Part shown: positions 1 through 8,442 of the stretch, piece after piece
How the letters are laid out: the number at the start of each line of letters is the position of its first letter
Position numbering within the stretch: position 1 is the stretch's first letter
NCBI GenBank assembly: GCA_963699305.1
Contig: OY969431.1
Coordinates: 248,001-312,000, forward strand
DNA length: 64,000 nt
Direction: 5' to 3'
Origin: JBGQAS01 sp963699305
Lineage (GTDB): Bacteria > Chloroflexota > Anaerolineae > Anaerolineales > Anaerolineaceae
Program-made: the position numbers and the translations under genes
The notes under the pieces: generated by a model
Seen by the model: the letters and a program-made list of their open reading frames with translations, nothing else
Database searches by the model: none
What the model was told of the DNA's origin: nothing

Positions 1-769
1 TGGTGCTGATATCCGGATCTTCTTTTTTCCGATTAAAACTCGATGATATCTCCAAATGGTAAGCTTTGCCGACCACTATATGAAACACCGCACCCTTTAA
101 AAAGAAACCTACTGGCAGAATGGAATATCGTAATTTACATAACTCTGCAATGATCGTCCCGGTCCCTTTTGCAGGCATTCCCAATGTGCCATTTGGAAAA
201 TCACGACCTTCAGGCGCAAAAGCCAGGAATGGCCGTGGATTTGTACGAGCGGCTTGGAACAATTTTCGGATCGTCAGGGCTGCTTCTCTTGATTGGTTCA
301 GCTCGGGCGGATTGGGGGGCATTGGAAAAAAGTGATACACAGATGCGATTTGCGACAATACGAAATGGCTTAAATTTCGTAATAAGCTTCGTGCCTTTCG
401 TCTTGGGAATGTCCATGCGTTGGTGATGAGCCATTGCATTTCCTGTGGAATAACGCTGGCAATGGCAACGGCAATCCATAACGCGTTAAATCCCGGATGA
501 TAAAAATGGTTGACCACCAACAAGCAAGGTTCGGATTGGATCAGGTGGGATTCACCTTCAATAATGAAATCAGAGATATGACCCTTCATTAACCGGCGGG
601 CATCCTCGCGGAAGGACCGCTGATGATGCAGAATGGCGGAAACAAAAACATTGAGTAGAAAACCGAAGGGGATTCGTAGAGTTTTCAAGCTAGAAATAAT
701 GGTAAGTGTTTTTCTCTTTAAGTCAATAGAAATCAGGTCAGGAGGAAAGTTTGTCAGACAACCTGCCAT
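1..769 (-). CDS. Lysophospholipid acyltransferase-like protein (partial)
   Basis: The reading frame stays open from the ATG at 769 to the left edge, giving about 256 residues with the C-terminus missing. It resembles the PlsC family, which transfers acyl chains to lysophospholipids or glycerol phosphate at the membrane. An acceptor motif NHFYHPGF lies near residue 88 and a glycerol-phosphate-binding type motif FAPEGRDFPNGT near residue 184. In classical PlsC the first motif is NHX4D, and here the aspartate position is Gly. The family call rests on the spacing of the two blocks. The exact substrate is unknown. It is transcribed divergently from the sortase gene. Confidence 0.7.
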   Translation of the reverse strand, partial: MAGCLTNFPPDLISIDLKRKTLTIISSLKTLRIPFGFLLNVFVSAILHHQRSFREDARRLMKGHISDFIIEGESHLIQSEPCLLVVNHFYHPGFNALWIAVAIASVIPQEMQWLITNAWTFPRRKARSLLRNLSHFVLSQIASVYHFFPMPPNPPELNQSREAALTIRKLFQAARTNPRPFLAFAPEGRDFPNGTLGMPAKGTGTIIAELCKLRYSILPVGFFLKGAVFHIVVGKAYHLEISSSFNRKKEDPDIST

Positions 770-799
770 TTGTTAGGGGAAATGGAAAATAAAATACGA

Positions 800-805
800 T
801 ATAAT
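800..805 (+). promoter_or_regulatory. Candidate -10 box for the sortase operon
   Basis: A perfect TATAAT lies about 35 bases upstream of the sortase ATG, with a purine-rich stretch after it. No convincing -35 was picked out, so this is a weak call. Confidence 0.35.
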
Positions 806-839
806 CTCGAAGGAATCATCCCTTCTTTAAAGGTTGTGA

Positions 840-1750
840 ATGGCTCGCAGACGCACGGTTGAAAACCTTTCCACGGATGAACTGCGCCGGTTGTTGGTGG
901 AACGCCGCAGGGCTGACCGCTTATCGCGTCTCGAGCATTTTCGCCGCACCGGAAGGGTGATTTCGGTGGCAAAGCAGCCTGAAGCGATCACAGTGGAGCA
1001 AATGCGTAGTGGACCCATCGATGAAACCCCGGTCAAAGTCCGTAAACCCACTCGAACCAACCGGCAGCGCTGGATGAGCGGTCTGTTGTTGGGTGTGGAG
1101 GTCCTTGCGGTCGGCGGATTGGTTTACATCCTCTTTGCCGGCACCAACTTGATCCGCTCGTTGAACAAAGAAGTTGAATCGGTCATGTCAGAACCTACCC
1201 TTGCACCGACTGCCATGATCACTGAAGTTGTGTTACCGTCCGGTCATACCCCGCCGGATTCCCCCCAGGGTGCGCAACCAAACTATGCCGAAATCCCGGA
1301 AAACCTTCGACCGCTCGTGCAGACCATGGCGGAGTTGCCCATTCCCACCGCCAGCCCGGAGCATGCCCAGCACATCCGCATCCCGGCGATTGGAGTAGAC
1401 CAGGTTATCGTGCAAGGGGATGGTTGGGAGCAATTAAAAAAGGGGTGGGGCAGCACATCGGTACTGCAAATCCCGGTCAGCAAGGGAACCTGGTGCTTTC
1501 CGCACACGATGATATCTTTGGTGAAACATTTCGCTACCTTGATCAATTGGCAGCGGGCGATCAGGTGTATGTGAGCACGAGCCAGCGTGAATACATTTAT
1601 GTCGTCGACCAAGTTCTTATCGTTGAACCTACCCGGGTGGATTTATTGACTTCTTCTAACGAAGCTATGGTTACTCTGATTTCGTGTTATCCTTACATGG
1701 TTGATACTCAACGGATAGTTGTGAGTGCCCATTTACAATTGGCACCATAA
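840..1750 (+). CDS. Membrane-anchored sortase (frame broken once)
   Basis: Sortases cleave a C-terminal sorting signal on secreted proteins and join them to the envelope. The N-terminal 75 residues are charged and cytoplasmic. One membrane helix spans about residues 79-103 and is followed by an extracellular Pro/Thr-rich linker. The catalytic half is read in a second frame: GNLVLSAHDD carries the His, TLISCYP the Cys and TQRIVVSA the Arg. The frames join near 1436-1445, where an A run is followed by two G runs. One more A gives a continuous LKKGVGQHIGTANPG, as expected for the family. No LPXTG-type substrate gene is seen nearby. The subclass is not certain. Confidence 0.8.
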
Positions 1751-1771
1751 ATTTACAATTAGGAGATTTGA

Positions 1772-1972
1772 ATGAGCAAAAAACATCGACGCGCCAGTTC
1801 AGGCACCGGGCACACCGGAGCAGCTTCACCTGCTTCAACCACCATTCGTGCGTCCGGCACATCGGAATTCAATCCGGATTACAGTTATGTCGTCAAGGAT
1901 TTAAGAAAGATTGGGATTTTAGCAATTACTTTCATTACTGTGCTAGTCGTTCTTTCCTTTTTCCTTCGTTAA
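1772..1972 (+). CDS. Small single-pass membrane protein
   Basis: This protein has 66 residues. The first 45 are hydrophilic and rich in Ser, Thr, Gly and basic residues. One C-terminal membrane helix (about residues 47-65) ends in Arg, predicting a tail-anchored or N-in topology. AGGAG lies just upstream of the ATG. It follows the sortase gene by about 20 bases and precedes the aminotransferase by 63 bases, so it may be co-transcribed with the sortase. No domain is recognised. A role with the sortase is only a guess from position. Confidence 0.6.
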   Translation: MSKKHRRASSGTGHTGAASPASTTIRASGTSEFNPDYSYVVKDLRKIGILAITFITVLVVLSFFLR

Positions 1973-2035
1973 CTGCGGCGTAAGCATTTCCAATCTTAAT
2001 GGGAATGATGAATAATAATTTACAAGGAGCGAGAT

Positions 2036-3112
2036 ATGTCACGAATGTTTGTCCCGGGTCCGGTTGATGTAGCCCCCGAAGTGCTTGCTGCCCAGGCAAA
2101 ACCCATGATGCCCCATCGCAGCAAGGATTTTGAAGAGATTTTTCAACGTACTGGTGAAAAGCTAAAGAAGGTCTTCTACACCCAATACCGTGTTTTCCAG
2201 GGTACCCATTCCGGTTCGGGTATGCAGGAAATGGCGGTACGCAACCTGGTTCAGAACGACGTATTATGCTGCGTCAATGGTGCTTTTGCCAAACGCTGGC
2301 TTGATGTTGCAGTCACGAATGGGAAAAAAGCCGATAAATTGGAAGTACCGTGGGGACAGATCATTGCACCCGATATGTTGCGGGATGCTCTAAAAAAGAA
2401 GCATTACGAAGCTGTGTTGATCGTCCATAACGAAACTTCCACCGGTGCGGAAAACCCGATGAAGGAACTTACCGATGTCGTAAAGGAAGTCAGCCCCGAT
2501 ACTTTGATCTGCGTCGACGCTGTTTCTTCCCTCGGTGGCGTCAAAGTCGAAATGGATGCCCTCGGTATCGATTTCCTTTTAACTTCTTCTCAAAAATGCT
2601 TCGCCCTGCCGCCAGGTCTCTCTTTCTCCGGCGTATCAGACCGCGCCATGAAGAAAGCGGAGACTGTCCAGAACCGTGGCTGGTATTTTGATATGCTCCT
2701 TCTTGAAAAACACCGCACCAAGGATTCAACTCCCATGACGCCGGCAATGTCACTGCATTATGCGTTGGATCTGCAATTGGATCGCATGTTCACCGAAGGG
2801 TTGGATAACCGTTTCAAACGCCATGCCGATATGGCAAAGACCACCCAGGATTGGGCAATCAAGAATGGCATGGAACCGGTTGCTCCGGAAGGGTACCGAT
2901 CCAAGACAGTATCGACCATTCACAATTCAAAGAATTGGGTCATCGGAGACTTGAATAAATTCCTGCTCACAAAAGGCATGCGTATTGCCAACGGGTATGG
3001 CGAATTGAAAGACAAGACCTTCCGGATCGCTCATATGGGTGAGATCAGCATGGACGATGTAAAAACCCTGCTCGGTCACCTGGAAGCCTTTATGGCTGCC
3101 CAACCTAAATGA
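2036..3112 (+). CDS. Class V aminotransferase (serine-pyruvate / phosphoserine type)
   Basis: This is a PLP-dependent fold-type I enzyme of 358 residues, close to full length for class V aminotransferases that use serine, alanine-glyoxylate or phosphoserine. It opens with the typical FVPGPVDVAPEV. It has an HNETSTGAENP block, the cofactor Asp in VDAVSSLGG, and the Schiff-base lysine in TSSQKCFALPPG. AAGGAGCG sits upstream of the start. A SerA-like dehydrogenase lies 13 kb away, so a part in serine synthesis is possible. The sequence alone does not separate SerC-like from serine-glyoxylate activity. Its original terminator is split by the IS3 element. Confidence 0.8.
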   Translation: MSRMFVPGPVDVAPEVLAAQAKPMMPHRSKDFEEIFQRTGEKLKKVFYTQYRVFQGTHSGSGMQEMAVRNLVQNDVLCCVNGAFAKRWLDVAVTNGKKADKLEVPWGQIIAPDMLRDALKKKHYEAVLIVHNETSTGAENPMKELTDVVKEVSPDTLICVDAVSSLGGVKVEMDALGIDFLLTSSQKCFALPPGLSFSGVSDRAMKKAETVQNRGWYFDMLLLEKHRTKDSTPMTPAMSLHYALDLQLDRMFTEGLDNRFKRHADMAKTTQDWAIKNGMEPVAPEGYRSKTVSTIHNSKNWVIGDLNKFLLTKGMRIANGYGELKDKTFRIAHMGEISMDDVKTLLGHLEAFMAAQPK

Positions 3113-3307
3113 GGTAAAAAAATAAAAAACCTGCTGGTTTGTAGTGCACCCTATAAAGTAGACAAAAAAAGAAAAACCTCTGGAGATTTAGATGGACTGG
3201 CACCGAAGCTCAAACGGTGTCAGTCTTGTTTTTAATTGTATCCTTTCATAATTGAAAAAGCGAATGTAATCTGCGATCACCTCCTTAGCTTGGATGAAGG
3301 TTTGAAG

Positions 3308-4054
3308 TTAGATGTGATGGATCACCTCCGATTTCAGGTGGCTGAAGAAATTTTCCATCGGGGCGTTGTCCCAGCAGTTCCCTCGTCTTGACATGGAGGG
3401 TCGAATACCGTATTGTTGAGTCAGGACATAATATGCGTGAGAGCAGTATTGGTGTCCTTGGTCACTGTGGAGAGCCAATCCAGCAGTGACCATTTCTTGT
3501 GCACATGCCTGCTTGAGCATGTTGGTAACGAGATTCACCGAATTCTGGGAACTGGTTTGATAAGCCACGATGAAACCGTCATACAGATCCTTGATCACCG
3601 ACAAATAGAGCCAGCCTTGCCCGGTGGGGATGTACGTGACATCGGTGACCCATTTCTGGTTGGGGCGGGAAGAAGCAAAATCCCTGTTCATCAGATTGCG
3701 GTAACAGTGGTATTGCTCTATCTCGGTCAGTTTCCGATATACTTTGCGTCGGCGTGCGATGGATTGGATACCCAATGTGTTCATCAGCCTCAAAACCGCC
3801 TTGTGATTGATAATTTGACCTTTTTCCCGGTATATCCACATGGTGATGCGGCGATATCCATAGCTTCTCCGGGAGCGTATGTAAGCCGTTTGGACCAGTT
3901 TCATCTTCTCTGCGTCGGCATCCGGCCTGCCCATGCGTTTGAGCCAGGCATAGTATGCCGCACGGGACACTTTCAGAAACTCACACATATCACCGACCCC
4001 ATAGCCCATCCGCTTCCGATAGATCACCCGATACTTCGCTTCTCGGCTGTACAC
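3308..4054 (-). CDS. IS3 transposase OrfB, truncated by an in-frame stop
   Basis: This is a DDE transposase of the IS3 OrfB type. It has an HTH_21-like start, then the rve core with catalytic Asp in WVTDVTYIPTG, Asp in ALHSDQGHQY, and Glu in CWDNAPMENFF. Translation stops at 3308 after SEVIHHI. Reading past the TAA in the same frame gives about 39 more family-like residues, including ADYIRFFNYERIQL, up to a second stop at 3188. The natural C-terminus is therefore cut by a nonsense codon. The GTG start has AGGAGG just upstream, but the protein is normally made as an OrfAB fusion. Confidence 0.85.
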   Translation of the reverse strand: MYSREAKYRVIYRKRMGYGVGDMCEFLKVSRAAYYAWLKRMGRPDADAEKMKLVQTAYIRSRRSYGYRRITMWIYREKGQIINHKAVLRLMNTLGIQSIARRRKVYRKLTEIEQYHCYRNLMNRDFASSRPNQKWVTDVTYIPTGQGWLYLSVIKDLYDGFIVAYQTSSQNSVNLVTNMLKQACAQEMVTAGLALHSDQGHQYCSHAYYVLTQQYGIRPSMSRRGNCWDNAPMENFFSHLKSEVIHHI

Positions 4055-4341
4055 CTCCTGAGCTCGATATGAAAATTTCGCAATAGGTCATTCTCCATTT
4101 CCAAGCGCTTTATATAGCTGCGCTCGTTCTCGGCTTGTTTGCGTGGCCTTCCTCGCTGTTTTGTCAATGATCCCGGACCTTCTTTCTTGTATTTCCAGAT
4201 CCAGATCGTTACCCGCTTTTCATCTTCGATCCCCAATTCCCTCCGTATCTCCCAGGTGGGCTTCCCCTCTTCAAAATACATACGGATCGCTCGTTTCCTG
4301 ACTTCAATATCATAGTCTTGCTTTCCAATTGGTCTGCCCAT
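4024..4341 (-). CDS. IS3 transposase OrfA
   Basis: This 105-residue protein has an HTH_Tnp_1-type helix-turn-helix (TWEIRRELGIEDEKRVTIW) and a leucine-zipper-like C-terminus (RLEMENDLLRNF). It binds the inverted repeats of its own element. It overlaps orfB by 31 bases, and orfB is in the -1 frame. A canonical slippery heptamer A_AAT_TTT (4072-4078) sits in the right phase near its end, so -1 frameshifting would give the OrfAB fusion. Confidence 0.85.
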   Translation of the reverse strand: MGRPIGKQDYDIEVRKRAIRMYFEEGKPTWEIRRELGIEDEKRVTIWIWKYKKEGPGSLTKQRGRPRKQAENERSYIKRLEMENDLLRNFHIELRRCTAEKRSIG

Positions 4342-4442
4342 AATAAAAACACCTCCTGTGCTGATTTTCTCACATGAGGTGTTTTCTTTTCCTGTCTTGT
4401 TTTAGGGGTTCAGTTCATTTTCTCGCAGGTTTTTTATTTTCG

Positions 4443-4929
4443 TTATTCGTGTGGTTGCCACAATTTCAGTAATTTGCCTTCCGCGCTCATGTCCAGTTCT
4501 TTCCATGATTTTATGGGCAGTTTGATGACAGCGATGGCAGCCGTGGAAAGGGATTCCACTTTGCGGCTTAAAGTTTGCACCAGGCCTTCCATGCCCGGGT
4601 TGTGACCCACTACCAGCACCCGTTTGATATCATCCGGGGTTTCTTTGACAGCTTCCACAATAGCCAAAGGCTCCGCCATATACAGGTTGTCGAGGTAGAT
4701 GATTTCCTTCTCATAGCCAACTTTTTCTGCCACAGCTTCCGCGGTCTTGCAAGCCCGCACTGCGGTGGATGTATAGATGCGCTGAGGAACAACGTCTTTA
4801 TGTTTCAACAGCTTGCCCATCGCGCGGTGCGTCTTTTTCACCTCGCTTGTTTAATGGTCGATCCCGGTCTGAAAGCTCGGGATGTTTCCAGCTCGATTTT
4901 GCATGACGCATGAGAAGTAATGTTTTCAT
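4443..4929 (-). CDS. sixA: SixA-type phosphohistidine phosphatase (frame broken once)
   Basis: This is a histidine phosphatase superfamily (phosphoglycerate-mutase-like) member that removes phosphate from phosphohistidine. From the ATG at 4929 the N-terminus reads MKTLLLMRHAKSSW, with the catalytic RH, then RPLNKRGEKDAPR. The remainder, MGKLLKHKDVVP to LKLWQPHE, is in another frame and holds the conserved TSTAVRACKTAE and VVGHNPGMEGL. The frames join at about 4817-4824, where one extra G in a CGCGCG run breaks the reading. An annotation starting only at 4841 would lose the catalytic motif. It is convergent with the aminotransferase across the IS3. Confidence 0.85.
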
Positions 4930-5012
4930 ATCCTCGCGTGACTCCAATCTGTCCAGTAAAATTACATTAAATGTGAAAAAAGTATATCATAATTCCTTCA
5001 GCGAAAATTGAT

Positions 5013-5372
5013 ATGGATTTTTCTCCAATGCAATTTATTGATGAACCGATTGAAGTGGAATTTGACCGTGTTCCCCTTCTAGAAAAGAAGCCGGTCGCCC
5101 CGGATCGCTTCCGTTGGGCAGGCGAAGTGTTCATAATTGTTCAAATCCTCTCTGAGTGGAATGATTTCTCACGCAAAGGTCGCATGGCAAGGAATATGGC
5201 TCCCGAGCATGCGCAGCATGCCAGGATTAAAGGATCGTGGGGAGTAGGGAGATTCACATTTCGTGTCCTAACTTCTGAAAACCGGATATTCGATATCTAT
5301 TATGATCGAGCCCCTAAAGATTCTGCGGATAGAAAGGGACATTGGTTCATTTATGGGGAAAGAAATACATAA
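5013..5372 (+). CDS. DUF6504-like protein
   Basis: This is a 119-residue soluble protein. FIDEPIEVEF at the start, PDRFRWAGEV and a later WGVGRFTFRVLT...IFDIYYDR...GHWFIYGERN pattern fit a small all-beta domain of the DUF6504 kind. No function is established. The start could also be the second Met (5028). It precedes the DUF2089 gene by about 110 AT-rich bases. Confidence 0.55.
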   Translation: MDFSPMQFIDEPIEVEFDRVPLLEKKPVAPDRFRWAGEVFIIVQILSEWNDFSRKGRMARNMAPEHAQHARIKGSWGVGRFTFRVLTSENRIFDIYYDRAPKDSADRKGHWFIYGERNT

Positions 5373-5480
5373 TTATTTCAGGAAAATGAATAAAATCAAA
5401 GTAATGCTTGACAAAATATAATAAATACCTATAATACATCAATAATATTAAACAAAATGAAATAATATTAAAGAGGAGCG

Positions 5481-5882
5481 ATGAATCCAATCATTTCCGT
5501 CTGCCCTGTTTGCACATCTGAATTGATTGTTGAACGGCTTCATTGCCAAAGTTGTGACACGATCATAGAAGGCTCATTTGAGCCCGTCCGGGACGCTTTT
5601 TCAGACCTTTCCAGCGAACAGATGCAGTTCGTGCTTAATTTCATCCGTTGCGAGGGTCGTTTTAACCGTTTGGAAGAAGAACTGAAGTTGTCGTATCCCA
5701 CTCTGCGAAATCGCTTGAACGACATCGTTCGTGCATTGGGATTTGAACCGGGCAAGGAGGATCTGGTTTCCAAACCGAATGAGGAAGAACGTCGTAAGAT
5801 CCTGGAATCGTTGGAAAAAGGCGAATTGGATATAAACGAAGTTCAACGCCGGTTGGCTGGGTTGCCGGAAATAGCGAATTAG
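5481..5882 (+). CDS. DUF2089 zinc-ribbon / helix-turn-helix protein
   Basis: The protein has 133 residues. The N-terminus has two CxxC knuckles (CPVCTSEL and CQSCDTII), a zinc ribbon. Next comes a helix-turn-helix-like part with FIRCEGRFNRLEEELKLSYP and TLRNRLNDIVRALGF, which suggests DNA binding. The C-terminus (RRKILESLEKGELDINEVQRR up to the end) looks like the short SHOCT-like helix pair. The next gene begins with the same motif and follows closely. The likely role is a small transcriptional regulator. AAGAGGAGCG is the ribosome-binding site. Confidence 0.8.
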   Translation: MNPIISVCPVCTSELIVERLHCQSCDTIIEGSFEPVRDAFSDLSSEQMQFVLNFIRCEGRFNRLEEELKLSYPTLRNRLNDIVRALGFEPGKEDLVSKPNEEERRKILESLEKGELDINEVQRRLAGLPEIAN

Positions 5883-5904
5883 CAATACGGTGACAGGAGT
5901 CGAT

Positions 5905-6285
5905 ATGACTACATTGGAAGAAAAATTCAAAGTACTGAAAATGGTGGAGGAAGGCAGGATTACCGCTGAAGAAGCCGGTAAACTACTGGATGTATTGGAA
6001 AAATCATCAGCCGAGAATCCTGCTACCAGCGACGGTTCTTCAAGACCGGGGCGATGGCTGAAGATCAAAGTCACCGATATCACCACCGAAAAAACGCGTG
6101 TGAACATTCGGCTGCCGATCAGCCTGATCAGTTCGGGAATCAAATTGGGGATGAAATTTGCACCGGAAGCTGAAGGCATCGATGCAGGTAAGGTTATGGA
6201 TGCAATTCGCAACGGGGGAATGGGAAAAATTGTGGATGCGATCGATGATAACGATCATGAACATGTCGAAATCTGGGTCGAGTGA
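5905..6285 (+). CDS. SHOCT-like domain protein, partner of the DUF2089 gene
   Basis: The start at 5905 is preferred because AGGAG lies 7-11 bases before it. Starting at 5890 would overlap that site. The N-terminal motif FKVLKMVEEGRITAEEAGKLL (cited only in part) is a SHOCT/YvlB-type helix pair. A roughly 90-residue beta-rich part follows, with WLKIKVTDITTEKTRVNIRLP and HVEIWVE. No membrane segment is present. Proteins of this kind are often paired with DUF2089 regulators, as here with 22 bases between stop and start. The function is unknown, and sensing or anti-regulation is a guess. Confidence 0.65.
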   Translation: MTTLEEKFKVLKMVEEGRITAEEAGKLLDVLEKSSAENPATSDGSSRPGRWLKIKVTDITTEKTRVNIRLPISLISSGIKLGMKFAPEAEGIDAGKVMDAIRNGGMGKIVDAIDDNDHEHVEIWVE

Positions 6286-6316
6286 CCCGGTTTGGAATCG
6301 TCAAAAACGAAGTTGA

Positions 6317-8266
6317 TTACTTGGGTAAAAATGGGGCGGTAATGTCAGAATTGATCGGCAGGTAGATGCGGAAAGTGGATCCTTTGGTGATGACGCTTTC
6401 CACTTCAAGACGACCACCCATATTATCCACAACAGTCCTGACAATATGTAAGCCGAATCCACTGCGGCTGGGCTTTGGCGTGGATGAAGTGGACACAAAA
6501 TCAGGTCCGCTCAGGATTCTTTTTAATTCATCATCGCTGATACCGCACCCCGAATCGATGACCGAAATGCAAATCTCGTTGGCAATCAGCCTTACTTTGA
6601 TATTGATTTCGGATGATTCCTTTGAATATTTGATCGCATTTGTAAGCAGGTTATTCATGACCAATGCAACACTTGCGGAATCGCCGATTAGAAAGGGGAA
6701 TTTTGAACCAAAGTCAGTTTTTATTTGAATATTTTTTATTTCAGCGGAAGAGCGTATATCGTTCATTGACTGATTAATGACCGAAATGATATCAAAGGGT
6801 TTGCGTTCCTGGGTTAGTGGTGCGCTTTCCAGTTTGGAAATATCCAGGATTTCATGCATCAGGTTTTCCTGTCGCTGGAGTTGTTTGCGGATGATCTTAA
6901 GGCTCTTGGATGTATCGCTGCTCTTGTCCAATTCTTCCAATGTGTCTAGCACTAACAGGGCTGTATTCAAAGGGGTTTTCATTTCGTGAGCTACACCCAG
7001 CAGGAAATCCAGCTTCAATTGATCTCGGTAACTCTGCTCACTGATGTTCCTTAAGATAACGATGATCTCCTGGTCAGCGCTGACGACAAACCGGGCCTCA
7101 TAAGTTTGTTTACCATCCGCAAAATTGATGGTGAAAATGTTGGTGGTGATCGTGCGTTCGACCAATGCTTTGCGGAGGCCATTGGAAAAAATTTCAATCA
7201 GTTCGACAGGAAGAAAATCCTCCAGGTTTTTTCCGATGAAATCATCACTGAGGAAGAAATGCTGTTCATCGCCGATGGTGAAAGACTGCAACACCCCCGC
7301 CGGATCGAACTGCATGACGGTATCTGGTATGGCACTGATCAACGCCGAATGGACTGCCTGGTTTCGCCGTAATTGATCCACCGTCCGTTTTCGTTCGAGC
7401 GCACTGGCATATAGCTCTGCCAGAAATCGCAGGATATCGATCGTGCTGGGCGGGAAGGCTTTTGCTTCGCTCAGCATTTCAAAACCAATAAAGCCGCGCA
7501 AGGTTTTTACAGACACCATCGGCAGCACGATCCAACTTTTAACATTGCCTTTGACCAGGAAGGCTCGTTCTTCTTTCGCAGCTTGCGGTAGGTCGGTAAG
7601 TGAATTCAGGTGGATATCATTATGCTGTTCAAGCTGTTCCATCAACCATGGAAGCAACCGCCACGGGATTTGAAGCTCATATGAATTGCGTGGGGTATTT
7701 CCCTTTTGGCACCATTCGTACAGGCAGGACATGGATTGGCGGTCGGTATTCGTTGTATACACATACGAACGATCGACATGGATGTATTCACTGACTCGCA
7801 ACAGTGTTGTGATGATGGTTGTTTCAATCTCAGAGATGCCGGCTTTTACAAAATCATTGGCAAGGTCCAGGAGAGTTTTCATTAAATCCCGGTTCCACTG
7901 TGCCTCGGATTCTTGTGATCGTTGGTTGGTAATATCACGAACGTGCAGGAGGATTAATTCTGAGTCACCATTATGCAAATAAGTCCAGGCAGTTTCAAGA
8001 AGAATGTCGGTTTGTTGAGAGGGTTTTCCGATGATTTCTTCGTGCTGGTGGGACCATTCGATCAATTTTGTGAGCGAAAGATGTTCGGGGATGGAAGGGA
8101 TGATCGTAGTGATGGGCTTTTCCAGCATCCCTTTCGATTCAACACCAAATAACTTCTCTGCCCCCCTGTTCAAGAATGATATCCGGTGTTTGTTGTCGAT
8201 GATGATGATCGCTGCGGATAATTCAGCGATTAATTTCTTGATGCTGAGCGGAGGTATTGATATCAT
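6317..8266 (-). CDS. Soluble PAS-GAF-PAS hybrid sensor histidine kinase
   Basis: The kinase has 649 residues with no membrane helix. A PAS domain (about 10-115) begins IIIIDNKHRISFLNRGAEKLF. It is followed by a GAF domain (about 130-290) and a second PAS domain (about 295-405). The HisKA domain has the phospho-accepting His in GVAHEMKTPLNT. The HATPase_c domain has N-box MNNLLTNAIKYSK, G1 DSGCGIS and G2 GFGLHIVRTV. The signal is therefore cytoplasmic, such as a ligand, redox state or light. No response regulator gene adjoins it, so it is an orphan kinase. It is convergent with the DUF2089 pair. Confidence 0.9.
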   Translation of the reverse strand: MISIPPLSIKKLIAELSAAIIIIDNKHRISFLNRGAEKLFGVESKGMLEKPITTIIPSIPEHLSLTKLIEWSHQHEEIIGKPSQQTDILLETAWTYLHNGDSELILLHVRDITNQRSQESEAQWNRDLMKTLLDLANDFVKAGISEIETTIITTLLRVSEYIHVDRSYVYTTNTDRQSMSCLYEWCQKGNTPRNSYELQIPWRLLPWLMEQLEQHNDIHLNSLTDLPQAAKEERAFLVKGNVKSWIVLPMVSVKTLRGFIGFEMLSEAKAFPPSTIDILRFLAELYASALERKRTVDQLRRNQAVHSALISAIPDTVMQFDPAGVLQSFTIGDEQHFFLSDDFIGKNLEDFLPVELIEIFSNGLRKALVERTITTNIFTINFADGKQTYEARFVVSADQEIIVILRNISEQSYRDQLKLDFLLGVAHEMKTPLNTALLVLDTLEELDKSSDTSKSLKIIRKQLQRQENLMHEILDISKLESAPLTQERKPFDIISVINQSMNDIRSSAEIKNIQIKTDFGSKFPFLIGDSASVALVMNNLLTNAIKYSKESSEINIKVRLIANEICISVIDSGCGISDDELKRILSGPDFVSTSSTPKPSRSGFGLHIVRTVVDNMGGRLEVESVITKGSTFRIYLPINSDITAPFLPK

Positions 8267-8442
8267 GATTCAAGATATGATTATATAAGAAAAATCATCC
8301 TTTGGACAATATTTTCTCTATCCTGAGTGAATGGTAGAAATTGGTGAAAGGTAGTAATTTGAATTTTCTGGATGTCTAGTGGGGGAATTAATAATTGGTT
8401 TCAATGTGGGTTTTTCGAAGAAATTGATCTAAAATCATTTTT

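Larger units (their letters stand above)
3140..4417 (-). mobile_element. IS3-family insertion sequence
   Basis: The element is about 1.28 kb with two overlapping minus-strand ORFs, orfA and orfB. Imperfect terminal inverted repeats begin TGTAGTGCACCC on the left and, on the other strand, TGAACTGAACCCC on the right. AGACA and AAAGAAAA blocks lie further in on both sides. The ends are fixed by the TG...CA rule and the size is usual for IS3. A clear 3-4 base target duplication is not visible: gtt on the left against ttt on the right. The element looks inactive because orfB carries a stop codon before its natural end. Confidence 0.8.
3119..4440. terminator. Bidirectional terminator split by the IS3 insertion
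   Basis: The left arm AAAATAAAAAACCTGC (3119-3134) is the exact reverse complement of the right arm GCAGGTTTTTTATTTT (4425-4440). The arms lie just after the aminotransferase stop and just before the end of the convergent sixA gene. Brought together they form a Rho-independent terminator with A and T tracts for both directions. The whole IS3 element sits between them, in what was the loop. Confidence 0.75.

Noticed and set aside
3413..4072. Long plus-strand frame opposite the IS3 transposase
   Set aside because: It is the antisense shadow of orfB, which has clear DDE motifs.
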